From NCBI GenBank assembly GCA_021159805.1, contig JAGHDT010000512.1, positions 1 to 7,014 on the forward strand: a stretch of 7,014 nt of DNA, read 5' to 3'. A model generated the notes under the pieces. That model was not told the DNA's origin, searched no databases, and worked only from the letters and a program-made list of their open reading frames with translations. A program made the position numbers and the translations under genes. Source of the DNA: Anaerolineae bacterium. Lineage in GTDB: Bacteria > Chloroflexota > Anaerolineae > B4-G1 > SLSP01. Below, one piece after another: positions 1-5,925 of this stretch; within the stretch, counting starts at the first letter, position 1, and each line of letters opens with the position of its first letter.

Positions 1-107
1 GCATGCTGTCGGATGAACCCGGCCCGCAGCAGCAGTTGGTGGCTCGTCACCTGCGCCGCAGACGGTGCTTCGCGCGAGGTGTTGCTGAAGAGCTTCGTCA
101 TTCGCAT
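1..107 (-). CDS. proS: Prolyl-tRNA synthetase, N-terminal 35 codons (runs off the window)
   Basis: This is the 5' end of a gene that continues beyond base 1. The translation starts MRMTKLFSNTSREAPSAAQ and continues VTSHQLLLRAGFIRQH. The block SHQLLLRAGFIRQ matches the N-terminus of bacterial-type ProRS (family pattern SHxLMLRAGxIRQLAxG), a class II aminoacyl-tRNA synthetase that charges tRNA-Pro in the cytoplasm. The ATG at 107 is chosen because AAGGAG (122-117) lies 9 nt upstream; a second in-frame ATG at codon 3 is less well placed. The gene begins 28 nt after the stop of the FAD oxidoreductase gene, with no visible terminator between them, so the two are probably co-transcribed. The residues SNTSRE at 8-13 are a local variant of the usual TLREAP-like stretch. 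The catalytic domain and the type of ProRS (with or without the inserted editing domain) lie outside the window. Confidence 0.9.
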   Translation of the reverse strand, partial: MRMTKLFSNTSREAPSAAQVTSHQLLLRAGFIRQH

Positions 108-116
108 AAGGGTTGG

Positions 117-122
117 CTCCTT
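117..122 (-). promoter_or_regulatory. Ribosome binding site of proS
   Basis: AAGGAG on the minus strand, 9 nt before the ATG at 107. It fixes the proS start and supports the reality of this short partial gene, which lies in the 28-nt gap after the FAD oxidoreductase stop (136-138). Confidence 0.8.
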
Positions 123-135
123 GAGTGGGTAGTGA

Positions 136-1716
136 TCACCGACGCTTGCTGCGCCGGCGGTGGGTCTTCCAGTGCCCAATAATCCTGCGGGCAGTTTCCT
201 GTGCTCCCACCATTACGTTCTGCACGCCACCGCCGCTTTTGCTCTGTGAACCGACAAACCACAGGCCAGAAATCGGTGTTTCGTAATCCGGACCATCCTG
301 TCCCATGACCGGTGCGCGGCCGCCGAATGCGTGGTGCTGCTGATGGGTACGTGTTTGGAAATCCTCAGGTGTCAGGATGAGCTGCGTTTCGATGTGATGC
401 CGTAGGTCGGGTATGATGCGCTCAGCTTGCTCTATCAGCTTGTCAGCCAGCTCCTGTCTCCGGTGCTGCCATGTACCCTCGCTGAGTATGTTGGGGGCGA
501 TGGTGTAGATTGTGAGTGCGTGCCGGCCCGCGGGTGCCAGGCCGGGTGAGTGAATGGTCGGGACGCACATGACAAAGCCATCGTCTCCCTCGTGGTAGTG
601 GCCGTGCTGACACGCCGACACCGCGCTCTCAACATCGTAGGTATTGTAGTAGTAGCAGAGCGCGTCCTGCTGGAAGTCACGCGGGTCCAAATCAGTGCCC
701 AACTGCACCATCAGGACCGATTCCATCAGAGGAAGCTCATCTATCTGGTAGGCGAAGCCTGATGGCAGGTATTCGCGGCCGACAGCGTGGAAAAAGGTCT
801 CCCGTGCCCCACCGGTGGCAATGATGAAGTCTGCTCTTTCAGTTTGACCGCTGGTCAGAGCTATTCCGGTAGCGTGGTCCGCATCCACCAGGATCTTCTC
901 GACGGTGGTACTGGTGTAGATCTTGCCGCCGTGCTCTCTGATCACGCTTGCCATTGCCTCGACCAGGGTCCCGCAGCCTCCCTTGATGAAGTGGAAGCTG
1001 GGGCGTCTGCCGGCGCTGGAGACGCGGCGTGGGATGCGGTAGTCGTAGCCATTCTCTACGTTGAGCATTGGGATTCCGAGGCCGGCAAACCGGCTCGGGA
1101 GTGTGACGAAATCGGCCAGGATGGAGGTGAAGATAGCTTTGAGCCGTGGATCGACGAAGAAGTGGCTCATCAGCTTTTCGGCAGACCAGTCCTGCTTGTC
1201 CTTGACAAGGTTGAAGGCGGCCCAGAGGCGCAGCTTGAGCCATGCCTTCAGAGGTCCTCGCGCCAGTTCTGCCCTCGTGTTGAGGGTGGCCATATTCATC
1301 ACGTGATTGTAGAAGCGATAGTATCTGTCGATCCCCTCTCTCTCCGATGGGAAGAGCTGCTTGAGGCGCTCCCGGCGCCACAGGGGGCCTTCGTACGTTT
1401 CAGGCCTGTGCAGGTCGAACTCGGGGAAGACGTAGGTTCGGTGGGACAGCTGGAGCGGTACTCGGTCCGCTATTCCCAGTTCAGCTAGAATGCGCCCTGC
1501 GCGCTCGTTGGGCGCAAACCCTTCCAGCAGCAGCGGGCCGAGATCCCAGCCAAAGCCATCCTGCTTGATAGTTGCTGCGACGCCACCGATCTCAGCAAAC
1601 TGCTCGAAGACGGTGACAGCATAGCCGGCCCGGGCCAAATAAGCTGCTACGGTAAGGCCTGATATGCCGGCGCCGATCACCACAACCTGTGGCTGTCTCT
1701 GACCCTTCTTTGTCAC
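136..1716 (-). CDS. FAD-dependent oxidoreductase of the phytoene desaturase (CrtI)/amine oxidase superfamily
   Basis: A 526-residue protein. Residues 11-20 (VVVIGAGISG) are the Rossmann GxGxxG loop. E38 closes beta-2 and would bind the FAD ribose, and G44-G45 form the second glycine pair typical of CrtI-type enzymes. Near the C-terminus, GLWFVGSQSKSGGGVQNVM is the second FAD-contacting segment, equivalent to the GLYLVGAxTHPGGGVPGV region of phytoene desaturases and all-trans-retinol saturase-like enzymes. The tail is strongly basic (HWKTHRRRSKRR). The likely reaction is desaturation, isomerisation or saturation of a polyprenoid or other hydrophobic substrate; the exact substrate cannot be read from sequence. 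The GTG at 1716 is chosen because GGAGGT lies 5 nt upstream. A TTG at 1758 would add 14 residues but falls inside the repeat array and has no ribosome binding site. The gene sits 101 nt after a membrane MraY-like transferase and 28 nt before proS. Confidence 0.85.
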   Translation of the reverse strand: MTKKGQRQPQVVVIGAGISGLTVAAYLARAGYAVTVFEQFAEIGGVAATIKQDGFGWDLGPLLLEGFAPNERAGRILAELGIADRVPLQLSHRTYVFPEFDLHRPETYEGPLWRRERLKQLFPSEREGIDRYYRFYNHVMNMATLNTRAELARGPLKAWLKLRLWAAFNLVKDKQDWSAEKLMSHFFVDPRLKAIFTSILADFVTLPSRFAGLGIPMLNVENGYDYRIPRRVSSAGRRPSFHFIKGGCGTLVEAMASVIREHGGKIYTSTTVEKILVDADHATGIALTSGQTERADFIIATGGARETFFHAVGREYLPSGFAYQIDELPLMESVLMVQLGTDLDPRDFQQDALCYYYNTYDVESAVSACQHGHYHEGDDGFVMCVPTIHSPGLAPAGRHALTIYTIAPNILSEGTWQHRRQELADKLIEQAERIIPDLRHHIETQLILTPEDFQTRTHQQHHAFGGRAPVMGQDGPDYETPISGLWFVGSQSKSGGGVQNVMVGAQETARRIIGHWKTHRRRSKRR

Positions 1717-1721
1717 GGCTG

Positions 1722-1727
1722 ACCTCC
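1722..1727 (-). promoter_or_regulatory. Ribosome binding site deciding a GTG start for the FAD oxidoreductase
   Basis: GGAGGT on the minus strand, 5 nt before GTG (1716-1714). This near-perfect Shine-Dalgarno sequence makes the internal GTG a better start than the upstream TTG at 1758. Confidence 0.8.
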
Positions 1728-1751
1728 GTCCGAGGAAAATGCAGAGTGAGC

Positions 1752-1815
1752 GAATCAAGAATCAGCGAATTCATGGGCCAGTGCCATTCGCTGATTCTAC
1801 ATTCTTCGATTCTCG
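1752..1815. repeat. Convergent 7/8-bp repeat array, GAAT core (array 1)
   Basis: On the plus strand GAAT cores start at 1752, 1759 and 1767. On the minus strand the same core lies at 1812-1809, 1804-1801, 1797-1794 and 1789-1786, giving steps of 7 or 8 bp. The two sides include a perfect 13-bp inverted repeat (AGAATCAGCGAAT at 1758-1770, complement at 1786-1798) around a 15-bp loop (1771-1785). The array starts 2 nt after the stop codon of the MraY-like gene and fills most of the gap before the FAD gene. It is not followed by a U tract, so it does not look like a classical intrinsic terminator. It has the same architecture as the arrays at 4444-4549 and 5926-6030 but a different unit. Confidence 0.75.
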
Positions 1816-1821
1816 TCTCAA
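1794..1821 (-). promoter_or_regulatory. Candidate sigma70-type promoter inside array 1
   Basis: TTGAGA (1821-1816, 5 of 6 to TTGACA) and TAGAAT (1799-1794, 5 of 6 to TATAAT) are separated by 16 bp on the minus strand. The -35 overlaps the TGA stop of the MraY-like gene, and the -10 is itself one of the array's GAAT units. Transcription would start near 1787 and give a leader of about 70 nt before the FAD oxidoreductase GTG. The AT-rich repeat units make chance resemblance more likely, so this is tentative. Confidence 0.35.
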
Positions 1822-2864
1822 CGCACCTTGAACAACAGTATGAGTAGAATCGGGGTTCCTACGGCTTGTAGAAGTACAAACCGCACCAGAACTTGTGTGT
1901 TGGACCACCCCAACGTGTGGCGGACGTGATCGTGGAGCGGGTAGCGGATGCTCCTGAAGATCTTGATCTTGAAGAAGCGTAGCAGGGCCACTTTAAGCAG
2001 GCCTGTCGCGCCGTTGACCAAGACGATACTTGCGACCACGAAGATCAAGAATGGGTTGCCGGCAGCCATGACGAGAATGCCGATCAACAGGCCCATAGGG
2101 CGTGAGCCGGCATCGCCCATCAAGACGGCGCTGGGTAGACTGTTGTGCCATAGGTAGCCGACCAGGCAGCCAACCATGATCAAGGCCATCAACGCCCAGT
2201 TGGCACCTTCGACATAGTGGGGAACCAGCAGGTATCGCGAGATCTCTGTATGACCCACGATACCGTAGAGGATGCCACCGAGGTAGATGAAGGCAAGGAT
2301 CGCCAGACTGGCCGACAGGCCATCGACGCCGTCCGTGCAGTTCGTTGCATTGATCATCAGCCACAGAACCAGGGTCGTCAGGGGGACGAAGAGCCACGGC
2401 GACAGCATGATTGATGTCTTGAGCAATGGCAGCCAGATCTCGTAGTCGTGGAACTGGCACAGGGTCATCGCAGCTATCAGCGAGATACCCAGATCCATCA
2501 ATCCCAGGACGTACTCGCTCCAGCCGTGGCTGCGATCATCAAGGTATCCCTCAAGTGTGGACAGCAGCACGCACGCTACAATCCCGACAACCCGCCAATC
2601 GAAGGGGATGACGAGCAGTGCAACTATGGCAAAGATAGGCACGAAGATCAGGCCTGCACCAACGGGCTTGCCTCTGGATTGTTCTGAATTGACAGCGTGG
2701 GCACGACCACGGTCGCGCGGGAGAAAGTCCCAAAGCCTGGGCAGAGAGTACCAGGTCGCGAGCGCGGCTATTGCCGTTCCGATACCGCCCAGGAAGAGAT
2801 AGGAGTTGAAGAGCCGGAAGGGTCCAAAGAGCTGCATGAGATGCTGGCCTAACCAAGGTAGCAA
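1818..2864 (-). CDS. MraY/WecA-type polyprenyl-phosphate (HexNAc-)1-phosphate transferase
   Basis: A 348-residue polytopic membrane protein with about ten hydrophobic segments. It carries the family signatures in order: RGKPVGAG (64-71, MraY GKPTMGG-like), an acidic pair D109-D110 in GYLDD, NATNCTDGVDGL (172-183), MGDAGS (249-254) and, near the C-terminus, YPLHDHVRHTLGW (308-320), which aligns with the IHHHFE..GW loop of MraY. The family transfers a sugar-phosphate from a UDP-sugar to undecaprenyl phosphate at the inner membrane face. It departs from textbook MraY: DDR replaces DDxxK and LHDH replaces HHH, and no division/cell-wall genes adjoin it. It may therefore be a paralogue acting on another UDP-sugar, so no symbol is given. 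The TTG at 2864 is chosen because AAGGAG lies 7 nt upstream; the first ATG (codon 10) has no such site. It is the first gene after a strong promoter. Confidence 0.85.
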   Translation of the reverse strand: MLPWLGQHLMQLFGPFRLFNSYLFLGGIGTAIAALATWYSLPRLWDFLPRDRGRAHAVNSEQSRGKPVGAGLIFVPIFAIVALLVIPFDWRVVGIVACVLLSTLEGYLDDRSHGWSEYVLGLMDLGISLIAAMTLCQFHDYEIWLPLLKTSIMLSPWLFVPLTTLVLWLMINATNCTDGVDGLSASLAILAFIYLGGILYGIVGHTEISRYLLVPHYVEGANWALMALIMVGCLVGYLWHNSLPSAVLMGDAGSRPMGLLIGILVMAAGNPFLIFVVASIVLVNGATGLLKVALLRFFKIKIFRSIRYPLHDHVRHTLGWSNTQVLVRFVLLQAVGTPILLILLFKVR

Positions 2865-2871
2865 CGCGGTT

Positions 2872-2877
2872 CTCCTT
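2872..2877 (-). promoter_or_regulatory. Ribosome binding site deciding a TTG start for the MraY-like gene
   Basis: AAGGAG on the minus strand, 7 nt before TTG (2864-2862). It supports the rare TTG codon over the in-frame ATG 27 nt further downstream. Confidence 0.75.
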
Positions 2878-2929
2878 TCAGAGCAGCACTGTGAGGCTCA
2901 ATGTAGATGTTCATAGTTGACCAACGTTC

Positions 2930-2943
2930 GGGTGTACACACCC
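2930..2943. promoter_or_regulatory. Palindrome in the 5' leader, possible operator or hairpin
   Basis: GGGTGT-AC-ACACCC: perfect 6-bp arms around a 2-bp centre. It lies about 18-31 nt downstream of the predicted start site of the strong promoter and about 65 nt before the TTG start of the MraY-like gene. That position would suit a repressor operator. The 2-nt centre is too short for a stable RNA loop unless the inner pairs open. No known regulator motif is recognised. Confidence 0.4.
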
Positions 2944-2967
2944 TCGGCGTGCAGGGCACCATTCAGC

Positions 2968-2995
2968 ATTATACCAGAGAGAGGATCTTTGTCTC
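2968..2995 (-). promoter_or_regulatory. Strong extended -10 promoter for the MraY-like/FAD oxidoreductase/proS unit
   Basis: On the minus strand a perfect TATAAT (2973-2968) is preceded by the extended -10 element TGG (2976-2974). GAGACA (2995-2990, 4 of 6 to TTGACA) lies 16 bp upstream. Transcription should begin near 2961, giving a leader of roughly 97 nt before the TTG at 2864. This is the best promoter-like sequence in the window. It separates the saccharide-enzyme genes from the membrane/redox/proS genes. Two CTACCC direct repeats 10 bp apart lie just upstream of the -35 (3014-3009 and 3004-2999) and could be an activator site. Confidence 0.65.
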
Positions 2996-3033
2996 TTGGG
3001 GTAGCTATGGGTAGACAGGTCGTGTTAGGCTCG

Positions 3034-4407
3034 TCATAGCTGCGGCACGACCTCGATGTTCTCGAAACTGACCGGGCTGTCACGGCTATAGAGGACGAGG
3101 TGATCGCCACGCTGTTCGGGCAGCCGGTTGATCAGACAGCGCTGCCCGGCGATGCAGACGTCAATGATGTCTCCATAGGCTACGATGTCCAAGTTGAAGG
3201 GGTGTTTGATCTCGTGGACCTGTGTGAGACCGGCGCCCTGCAACGTGACGGTGGCGTCGTGTGGACGGAATCTCAGATCATAACCCTCGGCCAACTGCCC
3301 GGCAGTCCGCAGCCGCATCCCGAACTCGGACGCCGTCCTCGGTCCGCTGCCACGGGGATCGATACGCATAGTGATCCGGCAGGTGCGGGGTATCCCTGTG
3401 ACCGCCGCCACGGTCATGCCCTGCGAGCTGCCCACGCCGATCGCAGATGCTGAGCCGGCGACGTGTGCCGTCGTGGCACTTACGGGTAGGTCCAGGGGCT
3501 GCCCGTGGATTGGGATGGCCTCCGGCACAAAGCGCGTGCCGAGGGTTCCATCGGCGTGTTGGATGAGCTCGCGGAGGAAAAGGTTGCCGCCCCACTGTCG
3601 CGTGCCGGTATCGGTGTCACCCTCGCGGGTCCCGATCCAGGCGACGCCGATCCGCCGGTCGCCGAGCGGGGCTGTCTTCATCACCGCCGCCAGCGGACCG
3701 TCGAAGGTGTCCATAGACGGTCGTAGCCACGGACCCAGCGAAGTGCGTGCCATCCTATAGTGGGCGACCAGGTCGTGGCTGAAGATCAAGTAGGTCCAGT
3801 CGTTCCAGATGAAGAGGTCAGCACACTCGGGCGCGCCCCGATAGCCGGTGATCAGGAACGGTTCGGCCTCTTCCCACGTTCGGAGGTCAGTGGAGGTCAA
3901 GTGTGCCAGACATCCGTCGTGACCGGCAAGCTCGGGCTCAGCTAGTATAGAGGTCACGAGCATATGAAAGGTGCCGGTCGCCGGATCCTGGAAGACAAAT
4001 GGGTCACGAAAATGCTCGGGATCGTAACGGCCGCTGGGCGATGCCAGGGGGTTGGGGGCCTGTTTCTCGAAATGGATGCCATCGGTGCTTGTCGCGAGCC
4101 CAACATGTTGTGTCCAGTCACGCATCCGGGTGGCATAGAAGGCGTAGTACGTGCTGTCGTAGACGAAGACGGAGCCTGTGCAGATCGAGCCCTCCCACGG
4201 TTCCGTGATGGCGATGGCCAACGGATGGTGCTCCCAGTGGACAAGATCGGTTGTCGTTGCGTGTGCCCATTGGTGTCCACCCAGGCCGCCCAAATCCTGA
4301 TGATGCCCGTGGTCGAGCAGGTAGATCAGATGGAATACTCCATTGTGTGTAAACGGCATCGCGTCACCGGCGAAGGTGGACGGGCCGGCTGGTTTGAAGT
4401 ATTGCAC
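3034..4407 (-). CDS. GH32-like glycosidase (beta-fructosidase-type five-bladed propeller)
   Basis: A 457-residue protein without signal peptide, so probably cytoplasmic. An N-terminal propeller carries the three acidic positions expected of GH32/clan GH-J enzymes: D15 in FAGDAMPF (nucleophile position), the FRDP motif at 133-136 (transition-state stabiliser) and PEC at 193-195 with E194 as acid/base. HQWAHATTTDLVHWEHHP (45-62) is the repeated propeller signature. A C-terminal beta-sandwich follows from about residue 310, as in invertases and levanases. The family hydrolyses beta-fructosides, but the usual WMNDPNG block is replaced, so the substrate is uncertain. The GTG at 4407 is preferred: AAAGG lies 9 nt upstream, and homology begins at YFKP. 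The longer frame to a TTG at 4506 translates a repeat array. The preceding gene encodes an alpha-barrel protein, consistent with a shared saccharide pathway. Confidence 0.8.
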   Translation of the reverse strand: MQYFKPAGPSTFAGDAMPFTHNGVFHLIYLLDHGHHQDLGGLGGHQWAHATTTDLVHWEHHPLAIAITEPWEGSICTGSVFVYDSTYYAFYATRMRDWTQHVGLATSTDGIHFEKQAPNPLASPSGRYDPEHFRDPFVFQDPATGTFHMLVTSILAEPELAGHDGCLAHLTSTDLRTWEEAEPFLITGYRGAPECADLFIWNDWTYLIFSHDLVAHYRMARTSLGPWLRPSMDTFDGPLAAVMKTAPLGDRRIGVAWIGTREGDTDTGTRQWGGNLFLRELIQHADGTLGTRFVPEAIPIHGQPLDLPVSATTAHVAGSASAIGVGSSQGMTVAAVTGIPRTCRITMRIDPRGSGPRTASEFGMRLRTAGQLAEGYDLRFRPHDATVTLQGAGLTQVHEIKHPFNLDIVAYGDIIDVCIAGQRCLINRLPEQRGDHLVLYSRDSPVSFENIEVVPQL

Positions 4408-4443
4408 AGCTACGGGCCTTTCTGGAGTCTGTGGTGAGAGATG

Positions 4444-4549
4444 GTCAAGAGTCAACAGTCCAAAGTCATGAAGATGCCGTGGTTCGCGCGATGTGTTGGA
4501 TAACAAGCGACGTCGGACTTCGGACTTCGGACTTCAGACTTGTGATGAC
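4444..4549. repeat. Convergent heptamer array, GTCnnAA unit (array 2)
   Basis: The plus strand carries four exact 7-bp steps: GTCAAGA, GTCAACA, GTCCAAA, GTCATGA (4444-4471). The minus strand carries GTCTGAA, GTCCGAA, GTCCGAA, GTCCGAC (4539-4512), with outlying GTC units at 4549-4543 and 4511-4505. A spacer of about 40 bp separates the arms. The arms pair over 11 bp in the minus-strand transcript, AGUCCGAAGUC with GACUUUGGACU, including one G-U pair. The array begins 14 nt after the stop of the alpha-barrel gene and ends 36 nt before the GTG of the GH32-like gene. It explains the odd N-terminal translation of the longer GH32 frame. Together with array flanks it fills the 156-bp gap; no separate promoter is convincing there. 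Confidence 0.85.
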
Positions 4550-4563
4550 TGCTGTCTCGGCGT

Positions 4564-5892
4564 CTACCCGTCAGTTAGCTTCCCCATCGCCGTGACGACG
4601 CCTGCGTGGTTGTTGCGTCCGTGGCCGCGGGCGACAGCGCTGACGGTGTTGGCCGCACAACCGTGGTGACGTCCGTCAGGCAGCGTTTCTCGCGCCAGCT
4701 CGAGGTAGGTGCGGGCAAGATCCAGCGCTCTGGCTGCCAACCCGGCGTCGCCGTGGATCTCGGCCACGACCGAGAGAGTGATCGGGTTGTGCCGGCGCGG
4801 GGCGCCGTCCTCGAACCAATTGGGCATATCCGAGCGCTTGCCAACGCCGCGGGGACGTTCTGGGCGCTGAACGTCGGGCTCAATGCCGATCTGGCAAATG
4901 GCGAAGGGATCTCGCTGAGCCGCGCTTGTCTCGTAGGCGGCCAGGATGGCTGCATCATAGCGGTCATTCCCAGTTGTCTGACGGTAGGTCCTCAGTGCGT
5001 CCGCAGCCGGCCCGGCGTCGGGGTCACCCAGCTGCGTTGCCAGGACATCGAGGACGCGTTCCACGGCCTCCCGGTACCTGGCTTCGCCGGTCAGCGTCCA
5101 CAAGGAGAGCAAAGCTCCGGTGCCGTTGGACGCCAACAGATTCTCGGCGCGATCCACGTCGTCATCGAGATGCCCGGCCATGCCGGCGAAACTTCGGTAG
5201 GCCTTCTCCGCACTCCCCGCCATAGTTGTGAGTGGCCCCTCAGGTGTAAGGCCGATAGGAAGTTGGTCACAAGTGACAATCGCGTCGGCCCATCGCCGGG
5301 CATAGCTGTCGGCGAAAGCTAGATAGCGATCTTCTCCACTGATGTGGTGTGCCAGCAAGCAAAGATTCACCAGGCGCAGGTGATCGGGGACGTTCAGGTT
5401 CATCCCGGGATCAGTGTGGACGACTTCGGTGCCAAGGTACATAGATCTGAAGAGGCCTGTCTCCCCATCAAACCATCTTGGGATGCCCGGCACCCAGTTG
5501 CCGATGTGCTCCGCGGCATCCAGTAGCTGCGCTTTCGTTTCCGCGTCTCCTGGATCGAGCCGGTAGAGGGTGCCCAGAAACAACTCGAAGTGCTCCGTGC
5601 CATGGTGAACTTCCTGCGCCCGCCAGTAGCCGTGGTGCCACTGATCAGTTGCTACGAAGTGATCGCGGATGCTGTCTCGCAGCTCCCTGAGAAACGCGAT
5701 GATGTGATGGTCTCCGGTTGCCTCAACGTAGGGGGCCCACGCTGTTGTGTAGGTGCCCTGGTCATGCACGTCGGTCGCCGGTGCACTGCGGTAATGATCG
5801 ATGCACGCGTAGGCCCACGCTTTTACACCGGCCAGGTGCCGGGCGCGGGCTGTGGCAAGATCTGTGGATGGGTTGATGGTTCTTGTGATCAT
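4564..5892 (-). CDS. Unrecognised protein, probable alpha/alpha-barrel carbohydrate-active enzyme
   Basis: I do not recognise a specific family. The 442-residue product has no signal peptide or membrane segment. It is built of repeated amphipathic helix pairs rich in A, L, R and W (for example residues 12-34, 63-79, 170-205, 248-287, 370-400), the pattern of (alpha/alpha)6 barrels found in glycosidases, sugar epimerases and polysaccharide lyases. Candidate active-site clusters are WHHGYW (85-90) with EVHHGTEHFE (94-103), the MPNWF motif (356-360) and the conserved-looking C-terminus HGCAANT...GRNNHAG (410-431). Placement between a Gfo/Idh/MocA oxidoreductase and a GH32-like glycosidase supports a role in saccharide breakdown. 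The ATG at 5892 is chosen because GGAG lies 8 nt upstream. An upstream start at 5979 would add 29 residues (PYCLLPTAYC...) that merely translate the repeat array. Confidence 0.75.
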   Translation of the reverse strand: MITRTINPSTDLATARARHLAGVKAWAYACIDHYRSAPATDVHDQGTYTTAWAPYVEATGDHHIIAFLRELRDSIRDHFVATDQWHHGYWRAQEVHHGTEHFELFLGTLYRLDPGDAETKAQLLDAAEHIGNWVPGIPRWFDGETGLFRSMYLGTEVVHTDPGMNLNVPDHLRLVNLCLLAHHISGEDRYLAFADSYARRWADAIVTCDQLPIGLTPEGPLTTMAGSAEKAYRSFAGMAGHLDDDVDRAENLLASNGTGALLSLWTLTGEARYREAVERVLDVLATQLGDPDAGPAADALRTYRQTTGNDRYDAAILAAYETSAAQRDPFAICQIGIEPDVQRPERPRGVGKRSDMPNWFEDGAPRRHNPITLSVVAEIHGDAGLAARALDLARTYLELARETLPDGRHHGCAANTVSAVARGHGRNNHAGVVTAMGKLTDG

Positions 5893-5900
5893 GGTTGTTT

Positions 5901-5904
5901 CTCC
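5901..5904 (-). promoter_or_regulatory. Ribosome binding site deciding the start of the alpha-barrel gene
   Basis: GGAG (within CGGAGAAA) on the minus strand, 8 nt before the ATG at 5892. It places the start downstream of the heptamer array rather than inside it. Confidence 0.7.
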
Positions 5905-5925
5905 GCGCGACAAGCTGTATCCAAA

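Noticed and set aside
787..1488. 233-codon open frame on the plus strand
   Set aside because: It lies wholly opposite the FAD oxidoreductase gene, its product resembles no family, and it has no convincing ribosome binding site. Long antisense frames are expected in GC-rich genes.
1717..1758. 14-residue N-terminal extension of the FAD oxidoreductase from a TTG
   Set aside because: The TTG lies inside array 1 with no ribosome binding site, whereas GGAGGT directly precedes the GTG at 1716.
1758..1798. Intrinsic terminator at the 13-bp inverted repeat
   Set aside because: The stem is AT-rich and no U tract follows on either strand. It is better explained as part of the convergent array.
2898..2970. 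Short open frame (MLNGALHAEG..., 23 codons) in the leader of the MraY-like gene, considered as a leader peptide
   Set aside because: Its ATG overlaps the TATAAT -10 element and lies upstream of the predicted start site, so it would not be in the mRNA; no ribosome binding site.
4606..5322. 238-codon open frame on the plus strand
   Set aside because: It is entirely antisense to the alpha-barrel gene, which has a good start and a coherent helical-repeat composition; no independent support.
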